59,412 nucleotides of DNA from NCBI GenBank assembly GCA_045629005.1, contig JAZQQJ010000026.1, positions 1-59,412 on the forward strand, written 5' to 3'. The notes below the pieces were generated by a model. The model was given only the letters and a program-made list of their open reading frames with translations, searched no databases and was not told the DNA's origin. The stretch's first letter is position 1; each line of letters opens with the position of its first letter. Source of the stretch: RGIG3528 sp045629005 (lineage in GTDB: Bacteria; Bacillota; Clostridia; Lachnospirales; Lachnospiraceae). This document shows positions 24,483 through 33,333 of the stretch, in pieces. Both the position numbers and the translations under genes were made by a program.

Positions 24483-25256
24483 ATGATTTTTGATACTCAC
24501 GCACATTACGATGACGAAAAGTTTGATGAAGACCGTGCGGAAATGCTTAGTGACATCAGGGAGGCCGGCGTCTGCAATGTAGTAAATGTCGGGGCTTCCG
24601 TGCGAGGCTGCTATGATTCGGTAAAGCTTTCCAAGGACTACGATTTTATTTATGCAGCGGTAGGCGTACACCCGGATTATGCTAAAGATATGGATGAAAA
24701 GGTTTTTGCAGAACTTTCGCGCCTTGCTGATGACGAAAAATGTGTCGCGATCGGTGAAATAGGGCTTGACTATTATTGGGATGCATCGGAAAGAGATGTT
24801 CAGAAGCTTTGGTTCAAAAGGCAGTTGGAACTTGCTCTTGAGAAGAACAAACCGATTATTATTCACTCCCGTGATGCTTGCGAAGATACGATGGAGATTC
24901 TCAGGGATTTTGCGGAAAAGCCGCATCCGAACGTTGATATACACTGCTTCTCCTACAGCCCCGAAATTGCCCGTGAATACGTCAAAATGGGTTTTTATAT
25001 CGGAGTCGGAGGTGTTGTGACGTTTAAGAACGGACGTAAGCTTCAGGAAACTGTTAAAGAAACTCCGATTGACAGGATTTTGCTTGAAACGGATTGCCCG
25101 TATCTTGCACCGGAACCGTTTCGCGGAAAACGCAACAATTCCGCATATATCAAATATGTTGCGGAAAGAATTGCGGAGCTTAAAGGGCTGACATACGATG
25201 AAGTCCTTGAAATTACAGAACAGAATGCAAGGAGATTTTATGGGATATCTCGTTAA
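24483..25256 (+). CDS. tatD: TatD-family metal-dependent hydrolase (DNase)
   Basis: Cytoplasmic metallo-hydrolase of 257 residues; TatD proteins act as 3'-5' DNases in repair. Metal-binding motifs are all present: DTHAHYD at the N-terminus, GEIGLDYYW (Glu ligand), HSRDA, HCFS and ETDCPYLAPEP. The gene overlaps the next, rsmA, by 17 nt; the tatD-rsmA order is common in Firmicutes. Confidence 0.93.
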   Translation: MIFDTHAHYDDEKFDEDRAEMLSDIREAGVCNVVNVGASVRGCYDSVKLSKDYDFIYAAVGVHPDYAKDMDEKVFAELSRLADDEKCVAIGEIGLDYYWDASERDVQKLWFKRQLELALEKNKPIIIHSRDACEDTMEILRDFAEKPHPNVDIHCFSYSPEIAREYVKMGFYIGVGGVVTFKNGRKLQETVKETPIDRILLETDCPYLAPEPFRGKRNNSAYIKYVAERIAELKGLTYDEVLEITEQNARRFYGISR

Positions 25257-26109
25257 CCCACAGGAAACGATTTTTATATTAAACAAATACAAGTTCATCT
25301 TCCAGAAACGTTTTGGTCAGAACTTCCTGATAGATGAGCACGTGCTTTCAAAAATTATTGCGGCAGCGGGCATTACAAAGGATGATGTTGTCCTTGAGAT
25401 AGGTCCGGGAATAGGCACTATGACGCAATTCCTATGTGAGAGTGCAGGTCGGGTTATAGCGGTTGAAATCGATCGCAATCTGATTCCGATTCTTGAAAAC
25501 GATACTCTTGCAAAATATGACAACGTAACAATCATTAACGAAGATATATTAAAGCTTGACCTGAATGAACTTGTTGCAAAGGAATGTCCGGGCAAAAAGC
25601 TGAAGGTTGTCGCAAACCTGCCATATTACATTACAACGCCTATAATCATGGGACTTTTCGAGAAACACGTTCCCATCGAAAACATTACGGTTATGGTGCA
25701 GGCCGAAGTTGCCGAAAGAATGCAGGCCGGCCCGGGGACAAAGGACTACGGTGCACTTTCGCTGGCAGTCCAGTACTACGCAGAGCCTTATATTGTTGCG
25801 AATGTTCCGCAGAACTGTTTTATGCCGCGGCCAAATGTGGCGTCTGCAGTAATAAGACTTACATTGCATGGCGAGAAGCCGGTTGCGGTTAATGACGAGA
25901 GTTTTATGTTTGAGCTTATACATGCATCCTTTAATCACCGCCGCAAAACGCTCATTAACGGGCTTATGGGCGATATGGGCGCAAAGCTTAACAAACAGAG
26001 CATTCTTGACACGCTTAATGCCTTGGGGCTTAAGGAAACTGCCAGGGGAGAAGAATTTGATTTATCCCGTTGGGCAGAGTTCGCAAACGAGCTACAGACT
26101 CGACTTTGA
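25240..26109 (+). CDS. rsmA: 16S rRNA dimethyladenosine transferase
   Basis: Also called ksgA. It dimethylates two adjacent adenosines at the 3' end of 16S rRNA, using SAM, late in small-subunit assembly. The 289 residues show KRFGQNFLID (about 22-31), SAM motif VLEIGPGIGTMT, acidic motif AVEIDR and the catalytic NLPYYI. ATG 25240 follows AAGGAG and lies within the tatD 3' end, so translation is probably coupled. Confidence 0.95.
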   Translation: MGYLVNPQETIFILNKYKFIFQKRFGQNFLIDEHVLSKIIAAAGITKDDVVLEIGPGIGTMTQFLCESAGRVIAVEIDRNLIPILENDTLAKYDNVTIINEDILKLDLNELVAKECPGKKLKVVANLPYYITTPIIMGLFEKHVPIENITVMVQAEVAERMQAGPGTKDYGALSLAVQYYAEPYIVANVPQNCFMPRPNVASAVIRLTLHGEKPVAVNDESFMFELIHASFNHRRKTLINGLMGDMGAKLNKQSILDTLNALGLKETARGEEFDLSRWAEFANELQTRL

Positions 26110-26123
26110 TTAGGGGTGATACA

Positions 26124-26780
26124 ATGAAATTTGAAAATATATCCGCGGACGAAGCAAAAGCCTCGGGAATCGGATTTGAATCGCAAGTTTATTACATGGG
26201 GAACGGAGAAGCGGAAGTCAAAACCGAACTGAGAGATATTGGCAGGATGAATGTTAAAAAAGCATCATCCAAAATTACTTCCGTTTCAAAACATATCGCT
26301 GCAAAGCTTGCTAAAAATGATTGCACCTGCGTTCATTTTGTTGCGGAGGCAGGCACTGATATTCATACCGCCTACGACAATGCCAAAGCATTCCACGTTG
26401 ATTTCAGTGAGTACATCATGAAATGGGAATTCGGAGAAAAAGATGTATTTGACCGTGAGGCCGGCATTGTGCTTATGGGGGTTGAAGACGATGACACTGA
26501 CAATGAGCAGAAGGATGCCATTATCGTGAACAGCGCAGAGAGTGGAATCTTTAAGGCAAAGCTTATGCCTTACAGAGACGGCATGTATGTGTATGAGGTC
26601 GAGGTGGCTGAGGGCGAGCGTCATAAAGGAAACGGTTACAAATATATGCGAAGCATTATGAATTCATTCAAGGATGCACCGCTTTACCTCCAGGTCGGAA
26701 GCAGGAATGAAATTGCCTGCACACTGTATAAAAAGCTCGGGTTCAAGGTTGAACAGGAGTTATGCTACTATTTGCTGTAG
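26124..26780 (+). CDS. GNAT-type acetyltransferase domain protein
   Basis: A 218-residue cytoplasmic protein. The C-terminal half looks like a GNAT fold: a beta strand MYVYEVEVAEGERHKGNGYKYM (about 150-171) holding a variant acetyl-CoA loop RHKGNG, then LQVGSRNEIACTLYKKLGF, the usual GNAT end. The N-terminal half (about 1-130) is not recognised and may be a degenerate second GNAT copy. ATG 26124 has AGGGGTG upstream. It lies between rsmA and tadA, which hints at RNA- or translation-linked acetylation, but no target is evident. Confidence 0.75.
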   Translation: MKFENISADEAKASGIGFESQVYYMGNGEAEVKTELRDIGRMNVKKASSKITSVSKHIAAKLAKNDCTCVHFVAEAGTDIHTAYDNAKAFHVDFSEYIMKWEFGEKDVFDREAGIVLMGVEDDDTDNEQKDAIIVNSAESGIFKAKLMPYRDGMYVYEVEVAEGERHKGNGYKYMRSIMNSFKDAPLYLQVGSRNEIACTLYKKLGFKVEQELCYYLL

Positions 26781-26786
26781 GTGACA

Positions 26787-27293
26787 ATGAAAAAGCTTAC
26801 TGAAGACGAAAAATACATGAAACTCGCGATAAAACAAGCCAAACGCGCCGAGAAGCTTGGCGAAGTCCCGATAGGCTGCGTTATTGTTTACGGGGGAAAG
26901 GTTATAGGACGCGGATTCAATAAACGTAATACGCAGAAAACCACACTTGCGCATGCAGAACTGACAGCCATCGGAAAGGCAAGCAAAGTAATTGGTGACT
27001 GGAGGCTTGAGGACTGTGACATATACATCACTCTCGAGCCGTGTCAGATGTGTGCAGGAGCGATAGTCCAGGCTAGGATGAGACGAGTAATAATGGGCTG
27101 TCGAAATCCTAAAGCAGGGTGCGCGGGATCGGTTCTTGATATTCTTAACAATCCGTCATTCAATCACCAGGTTGAACTGACAGAGGGAGTGCTTGAAACG
27201 GAGTGTTCAGATATATTAAAAGTTTTTTTTAAAGGGCTTCGTGTCAGAAACAAAGCAGAGAAGCTTGAAAGACAGGGGAAAGAAACAGAATAA
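26787..27293 (+). CDS. tadA: tRNA-specific adenosine deaminase
   Basis: Converts adenosine to inosine at the wobble position of tRNA-Arg (ACG). The 168 residues carry the zinc-dependent deaminase motifs: HAE in TLAHAELTAIG (His ligand and proton-shuttle Glu) and PCQMC (two Cys ligands), spaced as in TadA. The start is ATG 26787; the nearby GTG 26781 overlaps the likely AGGTG ribosome site. The basic C-terminal tail (about 150-168) is rich in Lys/Arg/Glu. Confidence 0.93.
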   Translation: MKKLTEDEKYMKLAIKQAKRAEKLGEVPIGCVIVYGGKVIGRGFNKRNTQKTTLAHAELTAIGKASKVIGDWRLEDCDIYITLEPCQMCAGAIVQARMRRVIMGCRNPKAGCAGSVLDILNNPSFNHQVELTEGVLETECSDILKVFFKGLRVRNKAEKLERQGKETE

Positions 27294-27315
27294 ATAACGG
27301 TACCGGAGGTTTACA

Positions 27316-29643
27316 ATGGGATACGCATTAAAAATTGGGGAAAGAAACGTTATACCGAAAGACACAATAGTTTTTGCGGAAAAAGAGCAGGTTATATGTA
27401 TGTGTGCCGTAATCAGCGGCAGAATCTGCTGCAAAACAGACCTTGTAATGACATATATTACAAAGGGCGGTTTTATCGGGGTTCAGGATCTTTCGGCAGG
27501 AAGATACAGTTGCGATTATGTTGCTACGGAGGAGACCGTTATTTTTCCTTTTGAAGTTTCTGATATTGAAGGGCTCAGGGACGTTTTTAAAGCATACAAT
27601 AAGGACTACCGCGGACTTGTGGTAGGCTCGCTTGCAAAAACATACAACGAAATCTATAAGATTCATACTAAATATCAGGAACTGGCAAAAACTCTTTACA
27701 AAACAATCGGCGAAGGATATGAAAAGTATCAGGATGCATGCCGTAACGGAGGTATGGCAGCCGAAGTAATTCCGGCGCTTCAGCATCTTTCGGAATACAC
27801 TACAGAGAGAAGCCTTGACGAAAAAGCGGTTGCTTCCTTTATGGAATTGAATGCTGTTCCGCCCGCAACGATGAATGCATTCTTTGGCGGAGCTATGGAA
27901 ATGACGATGGAACACGTTATGAACCTTTCTGTGTCCATTATAGAGCTTTTGGCATTTACCGAGGAAATCGGTGAATATATTCATGATCAGTACACAAACC
28001 TTTACAACGATGGCGAAAGGAACCTCATAAGCCTCTGCGCAAAGCTTTCCAAAGACCTTGATAAAGCAGGCAGATCGGACAAGTCACTTGTCGCATTGTG
28101 TGATAAGCTTGTTAAAGTGTTCAATTCCGCAGAAGAGGCTGCTCTCACATATATGGGTGCTGCCCGTCCGTGTAAGCGTGACAGACTCAACAAGCAGATT
28201 GAATCTCTTACAACAGGTGAAGAAATCGCTGTCGAAAGCGACGAAGACTCTGAGGCTCGTGATGAAGATCTCTACAGATCTCTCAAGAATTCACTTAAGA
28301 CTATTCTTACATTTGGCGGCGTTGAGCCTACAATTGCAAAATCATTCGAGCAGTCAATTAATGCTTTCTATGATACTAAAGACCGATTCAGCACAGAGGA
28401 CGACGGAAGAGCACTTCGACGTAAGGTGGCTGAACACTTCTACAAGATTTATAAAGATGTATTCATGAAGAGCATGGAAGCCGAAAGCCTTCCGAAGCCT
28501 GTTGAGCTTTTCCTCAACTTTGGATATGTTGATGAGCGTCTTGTTACAAAAGAAGAGGCTATTGAGCTTTGTAAATTAAAGTTTGATACGACACACAGAT
28601 ATCATTGTAATCTTTTTACAATACCCGAATGGCTTACAGCAATATATACGGGCAAGAGAGAGCCTTCCAAGAATGAATTTGACCTTGAATACGGCGATAC
28701 TCTTCGTGAGCTGAAAAAGACACATGATATTGATGACGAAGAAGAAAAGCGCAGACTGAAAAATCCGGAAATGCGTCTTGAATTCGAAATTATGAATATG
28801 TTCAAGATGAACCACCGTGTTGTAAATGGTCAGCCCAGTATATTTGTGCCTATCCTTTGCAGTGAACAGATGACAGCAAGTCCTGCAAAGGCACTCATTA
28901 CAAAGGACAGAATGGGTCAGCTTGTAAATAAGTACAGGGATTTGGATATAGGCGTATTCAGAAGAGAAATCATGTACGCCAATAAAGAGAAGAAGATTGA
29001 AAAAGAGATTATTATGCTTGAGGTTAATCCCGACATAATTCTTTTCCCGGCATACGGAACAAACTCCGCAATGTGGCAGGAAATCAGCTGTAAGAAACGT
29101 GATTCTGCCGGCAGATTCCTCTTCCCGATTATGATGGACGGTGCTGTTGACGACCAGCTTATAAGAGTACTTGGCCGTTTCCGTTGGGAACTTTGCAGAA
29201 CGATGCAGGGAACAGCATGGAACAACATTCAGTTTAAGTCGCTTACATCTGAATATTCGGATTACATACAGTTTTACAAGAAGAATCATGACCTTACCGA
29301 CGAAAAGAAGGAGAAGGTTAAGAATCAGCTTGTTAAAGGCAAAAATAACGCGAGAGAAGTTTTTGTTCAGGACTATGAGGCATGGGTTAAGTTTGAGTCT
29401 GCGGGCGGCATGAAGCTTAATAAGCCATCCAGAGAGATTCTTGCAATGTACTGTCCTTTCAACGCTGCTACGAGAAAAGAACTTGAAAGCCAGCCGGCAT
29501 GGTCGGATGCTATCGGAAGGTTTAACCGTGAAAACCAGAAGAAAGTCAGAGAACTTGAACTCCGCCATCATGCTATTTTGAAAGAGGCGGATGAAATACC
29601 TGAAATAATGCTTGATACTTTTAGATTCTATAAGGAAATGTAA
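27316..29643 (+). CDS. Large protein with N-terminal cNMP-binding-like domain, unknown function
   Basis: I do not recognise the full-length family. The first ~110 residues resemble a Crp-type cyclic-nucleotide-binding beta barrel (CAVISGRICCKT, then TYITKGGFIGVQDLSAGR), without a C-terminal DNA-binding domain. The rest (about 130-775) is mostly helical and charged, with a segment rich in FRREIMYANKEKKIEKEI near 545 and a more globular end (about 560-720). No signal peptide or membrane segment. CCGGAGG precedes the ATG. The following gene starts 4 nt after its stop, so both are co-translated and probably work together. Confidence 0.8.
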   Translation: MGYALKIGERNVIPKDTIVFAEKEQVICMCAVISGRICCKTDLVMTYITKGGFIGVQDLSAGRYSCDYVATEETVIFPFEVSDIEGLRDVFKAYNKDYRGLVVGSLAKTYNEIYKIHTKYQELAKTLYKTIGEGYEKYQDACRNGGMAAEVIPALQHLSEYTTERSLDEKAVASFMELNAVPPATMNAFFGGAMEMTMEHVMNLSVSIIELLAFTEEIGEYIHDQYTNLYNDGERNLISLCAKLSKDLDKAGRSDKSLVALCDKLVKVFNSAEEAALTYMGAARPCKRDRLNKQIESLTTGEEIAVESDEDSEARDEDLYRSLKNSLKTILTFGGVEPTIAKSFEQSINAFYDTKDRFSTEDDGRALRRKVAEHFYKIYKDVFMKSMEAESLPKPVELFLNFGYVDERLVTKEEAIELCKLKFDTTHRYHCNLFTIPEWLTAIYTGKREPSKNEFDLEYGDTLRELKKTHDIDDEEEKRRLKNPEMRLEFEIMNMFKMNHRVVNGQPSIFVPILCSEQMTASPAKALITKDRMGQLVNKYRDLDIGVFRREIMYANKEKKIEKEIIMLEVNPDIILFPAYGTNSAMWQEISCKKRDSAGRFLFPIMMDGAVDDQLIRVLGRFRWELCRTMQGTAWNNIQFKSLTSEYSDYIQFYKKNHDLTDEKKEKVKNQLVKGKNNAREVFVQDYEAWVKFESAGGMKLNKPSREILAMYCPFNAATRKELESQPAWSDAIGRFNRENQKKVRELELRHHAILKEADEIPEIMLDTFRFYKEM

Positions 29644-29647
29644 CTAC

Positions 29648-31402
29648 ATGGATCAGCTTGAACAGTTGAAAAAATATATGGAAGAGGGCTCCTATGAAAA
29701 TGCGGTTGCCCTCCTTCCGTCTATAAAGGAAAGGTCTTTGAAATCTGCCTCTGACATTATGCTTCTCGCAAGAGCATATGGAAAGTGTGCGGATTTTGTC
29801 CACGCGGACAAACTTTTTAAAAAGGCATACAAAATTCGCCCGTCCAAGCTGCTTTACCGCGATATGATAGAGATATGCCTTGAGTGCGGAAGAACCGACG
29901 TGGCAGACGAATATTACGCAACGTATTCCAATCTTGCACCCGGTGACACCTTTGGCTTGAATGTCCTTGAGTATCGCATAGAAAAGAAGAAAGGGACGCC
30001 TGCCAAGGAGCTTATAGGAATCCTTAAGGAACTTAACGAGTATGACTATACCGAAGAGTGGTCCTATGAGCTTGCAAAGGCTTATCACAAGGCCGGTATG
30101 CGTGATGAGTGCATTGAGGAGCTGACGCGTATTGTTGATACCTTCAGCCCCGATTCTGCCGTTTCGGTCAAGTCAAAAACGCTCCTTTCTTACTATCGTG
30201 GCGAAATCAGTGCCGAGGAAATTACCGCACGTGGTAAAAAACGTGCGGAAGAAGAGCACGCGAGCGCAATCGGCGAAAATGCTGAGCCTGCGGAAGAAGA
30301 CAGCGATGCTGAGCCTGCGGAGGAAGACAGCGATGCTGAATCTGAGGAAGAAACATGGATAACAGATACAGATGATGTCTCTTACGAAACAGAAGCGGTT
30401 CAGGTGAATGATGGCGGTGACGAAGTGCAGCCTGCTCAGGACGAAGAACCTTACGCAGAAAAAACGCTCGAGGAGCTTATTATCGAAGCTGAAGAAGAAA
30501 TAGCGGCGGAGATTGAAGATGAAAAGGCTTCGGAAGAAAGAGCTGAAGAGTTTGGAGTAGAAAAGCCTGCCGAGTCTGCCGACACAGTTGAGCTTTTTTC
30601 ACCAAGGCTTTTCCTTGGTCCCGATGACATAAAAGAAACAAAGGCTAAGAGAGTCATTATCGATAAACGAATTCGCATAGAAGACGTCTGCAAGAACTTT
30701 TTCCGCATTGCCGGAGTCAGACGCCAGATTTTTAATTGTCTGGACCTTGCAATAAGTGAAAGAGACAAGCTTTTTATATGCATTACAGGCGAAGAAGGAA
30801 CGGGCAGGACAAGCCTCGGAACACGTCTTGTACGTCTTCTTTTCCTTATGGGCGCATTGAAAAGCGATAAAGTAGTAAGAACAGATGCAGGACGAGCTGA
30901 AGCTACGGATGCTTCAGTGCTGAAGGAAATGCTTCAAAAGTATAATGTCCTTATCGAAAATGCCGGAAGCCTGAGTGAGGAAAGCATTGCAGTGCTTACA
31001 AGTATTTCGGGAGACAGAAAGAGCGGAACACTTGTACTTTTAGAAGATAATTCCAAGAATATCAATGCTTTGTTGAGAAATGCTTCCGGTTTAAGAGAGA
31101 TAGTGAACAACCGAATTCATCTTACAAAGTATGATACAGAGGAACTGCTCGGGTTTGCATATGATATTTGCAGAGATTCCGAATATCTTCTTTCCATGGA
31201 CGCTGCGGATAAGCTTAAAAATACACTTGAGTCCGGAAGAATGGGAGAAAGCAGAAGGTTTGCATATGTAGTGGACACGGTAAATAAATCCGTAGCTGAA
31301 GCTGATGCCCGTTATGCTCCTGAGATATTAAAAATGGCTGCCGAAGCAGCCTTTTCAGAAAATTGTACGTTGATTATAACCGGTGATGATATCACACCTT
31401 AA
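29648..31402 (+). CDS. TPR-like / acidic linker / P-loop-like ATPase domain protein
   Basis: Unrecognised as a whole; 584 residues. Residues 1-190 form TPR-like helical pairs. A long acidic linker (about 200-330) contains a 27-bp tandem repeat in the DNA (30281, 30308, 30335; AEPAEEDSD). The C-terminal half resembles an AAA-type core: GEEGTGRTS at 381-389 is a Walker A whose lysine is replaced by Arg387, and VLIENAG lies where Walker B is expected, without the acidic pair. Nucleotide binding is therefore doubtful. It may be a scaffold partner of the preceding protein. It overlaps the convergent gene at 31392 by 11 bp. Confidence 0.72.
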   Translation: MDQLEQLKKYMEEGSYENAVALLPSIKERSLKSASDIMLLARAYGKCADFVHADKLFKKAYKIRPSKLLYRDMIEICLECGRTDVADEYYATYSNLAPGDTFGLNVLEYRIEKKKGTPAKELIGILKELNEYDYTEEWSYELAKAYHKAGMRDECIEELTRIVDTFSPDSAVSVKSKTLLSYYRGEISAEEITARGKKRAEEEHASAIGENAEPAEEDSDAEPAEEDSDAESEEETWITDTDDVSYETEAVQVNDGGDEVQPAQDEEPYAEKTLEELIIEAEEEIAAEIEDEKASEERAEEFGVEKPAESADTVELFSPRLFLGPDDIKETKAKRVIIDKRIRIEDVCKNFFRIAGVRRQIFNCLDLAISERDKLFICITGEEGTGRTSLGTRLVRLLFLMGALKSDKVVRTDAGRAEATDASVLKEMLQKYNVLIENAGSLSEESIAVLTSISGDRKSGTLVLLEDNSKNINALLRNASGLREIVNNRIHLTKYDTEELLGFAYDICRDSEYLLSMDAADKLKNTLESGRMGESRRFAYVVDTVNKSVAEADARYAPEILKMAAEAAFSENCTLIITGDDITP

Positions 31403-31727
31403 AAGGAACTTTTACGGCAGACTTAAGAGACTGACCGCCAACGGACATAACATCCTTTGAAACGTTAAGGAAGTAGGAAGTGTCCTTGGCATAAGGCTCC
31501 AACGGCTCAACTTCAATTTCGTGAGTGTCGCTGTTGTAGTGGATGCCTGTCTTAAGCCTTTGGTCATCGGAATCGGTTACGTAAAGATTTGTATTATTAA
31601 CAGTGGCAGGGTCGAGCGGCGCTGAAAATTTGATGCGCCAAACGAACTTGCCTGTTTTAAATTTAAGATTTTGTCTTACTGCCTTTGCGTCAACCCCTTC
31701 GGGGGCATCAATGCTTATAAAATCCAT
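31392..31727 (-). CDS. Small cytosolic Ig-like (SbsA/Big_5-like) domain protein
   Basis: A 111-residue protein with one Ig-like domain of the SbsA type: IKFSAPLDPATVNNTNLYV (about 32-50) and LEPYAKDTSYFLNV with a final KVPFKV. Such domains normally occur in secreted surface proteins, but this one has no signal peptide or anchor. GGAGGAG lies 6 nt before the ATG, supporting a real gene. It is convergent with the TPR/P-loop gene, overlapping its last 11 bp. Confidence 0.75.
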   Translation of the reverse strand: MDFISIDAPEGVDAKAVRQNLKFKTGKFVWRIKFSAPLDPATVNNTNLYVTDSDDQRLKTGIHYNSDTHEIEVEPLEPYAKDTSYFLNVSKDVMSVGGQSLKSAVKVPFKV

Positions 31728-31923
31728 GATAAACTCCTCCGTATGGCATATTTTACCACACCATTGATGACAAAGAAAGACCGAAAATCATTAAAAAATG
31801 CTTTACAATTTCTTAAGTATGAATTATTATTAAACATAGCCTTCAGGGGGAAGGTTTAATTTTCGATACATAGTATATAATAATACTATTTGTTTATCTC
31901 GTGAGATTAGGGAGTTGATATAA

Positions 31924-33222
31924 ATGGATCAATACGTTATTAAGGGTGGAGTCCCGCTTCGTGGAGAAGTGACCATAAGCGGAGCTAAGAATTCCGCACT
32001 TGGAATACTTGCAGCAGCCACATTGGTTGATGAGCCTGTCTGCATTAAAAATGTCCCTGACATCAAGGACATTGAAGTTTTATTACGTGCAATGGAGGAA
32101 ATCGGCGCACGTATCGACAGAAAAGATACACATACCGTAAAGATTAATGCAAAAGGTGTTTCTCCTCTTGCGGTTGATAATGAATACATTCGTAAAATCA
32201 GGGGCTCTTATTATCTTATAGGTGCCCTTCTTGGTCGTTTTAAACGCGCACAGGTTGTTCTTCCGGGTGGCTGTGACATCGGACCACGTCCCATCGACCA
32301 GCACATTAAGGGTTTTGAGAAGCTCGGCGCTGTTGTTGAGATTAAGCATGGTATGGTTATGGCAGAAGCAAAAGAGCTTCATGGCAGCCACATCTACCTT
32401 GATATGGCCAGCGTAGGTGCCACCATTAACATCATGCTTGCTTCTGCTCTTGCAGAAGGTCAGACAATCATCGAAAATCCCGCTAAAGAGCCTCATGTAG
32501 TTGATGTTGCAAACTTCCTTAACTCTATGGGAGCAAACATTAAGGGCGCCGGCACGGATGTCATCAGAATTACCGGCGTTGAAAAGCTTCACGGAAGCAC
32601 ATATTCCATCATTCCGGACCAGATTGAAGCGGGTACATTTATGGTTGCCGCTGCAGCTACAAAGGGTGATGTCCTCATTAAGAACGTTATCCCGAAGCAT
32701 CTTGAAGCAATTACGGCAAAGCTTGTTGAAATTGGTGTAGGAGTTGAAGAATGTGATGATGCTGTCAGGGTTTTCTCAGACAAACGCTGTGGAAACACCC
32801 ACATTAAGACACTTCCGTATCCCGGCTTCCCTACAGATATGCAGGCGCAGATGGTAGCGCTTCTTTCCCTTTCCGAAGGCACAAGCGTTATAACAGAAGG
32901 CATTTTCGAGAATCGTTTCAAATATGTTGATGAGCTTGTCCGCATGGGCGCATCCATAAAGGTTGAAGGCAATACAGCCGTTGTTGACGGTGTACAGGGC
33001 CTTACAGGCGCTACACTTTCCACATCGGATTTACGTGCGGGTGCAGCCCTTGTTATTGCAGGCCTTACTGCTGAAGGTATAACAACGATAGAAAACATCG
33101 AGTTCATCGAGAGAGGCTATGAAAAGTTCGAGGACAAAATCAGCGGACTTGGGGGCATCATCAAGAAGATGGACTGCGAAGATGAAAAGGCCTTCAGAAA
33201 GTTCAGACTTAAGGTTGGTTGA
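31924..33222 (+). CDS. murA: UDP-N-acetylglucosamine 1-carboxyvinyltransferase
   Basis: First committed enzyme of peptidoglycan synthesis: adds enolpyruvate from PEP to UDP-GlcNAc. The 432 residues include ISGAKNSAL (about 19-27) and the catalytic loop LPGGCDIGPRPID with Cys117, the residue attacked by fosfomycin. AGGGAG precedes the ATG; a -10-like TATAATA lies near 31877. The C-terminus is about 10 residues longer than many homologues. Confidence 0.95.
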   Translation: MDQYVIKGGVPLRGEVTISGAKNSALGILAAATLVDEPVCIKNVPDIKDIEVLLRAMEEIGARIDRKDTHTVKINAKGVSPLAVDNEYIRKIRGSYYLIGALLGRFKRAQVVLPGGCDIGPRPIDQHIKGFEKLGAVVEIKHGMVMAEAKELHGSHIYLDMASVGATINIMLASALAEGQTIIENPAKEPHVVDVANFLNSMGANIKGAGTDVIRITGVEKLHGSTYSIIPDQIEAGTFMVAAAATKGDVLIKNVIPKHLEAITAKLVEIGVGVEECDDAVRVFSDKRCGNTHIKTLPYPGFPTDMQAQMVALLSLSEGTSVITEGIFENRFKYVDELVRMGASIKVEGNTAVVDGVQGLTGATLSTSDLRAGAALVIAGLTAEGITTIENIEFIERGYEKFEDKISGLGGIIKKMDCEDEKAFRKFRLKVG

Positions 33223-33244
33223 TGGATTTATTAATAAAAATAAA

Positions 33245-33279
33245 AACCACTTTTCCATATTCGGAAAGGTGGTTTTTTT
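33245..33279. terminator. Intrinsic terminator after murA
   Basis: AACCACTTTTCC (33245-33256) pairs with GGAAAGGTGGTT (33263-33274), one G-U pair, followed by seven T. The A-run on the left may also serve the convergent HD-GYP gene. Confidence 0.9.
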
Positions 33280-33333
33280 ATGGGCACGCCCGTCAGAGCG
33301 CGTTTCTTACATTAGTGAGGCGTAAATCACGCC

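Noticed and set aside
24444..25298. 284-residue minus-strand open frame opposite tatD
   Set aside because: Shadow of tatD and the rsmA start, both of which have intact motifs; its Cys- and Ile-rich composition is not protein-like.
28576..29571. 331-residue minus-strand open frame opposite the cNMP-binding-like gene
   Set aside because: Antisense to a gene with a good ribosome site and co-translated partner; no motif or start signal of its own.
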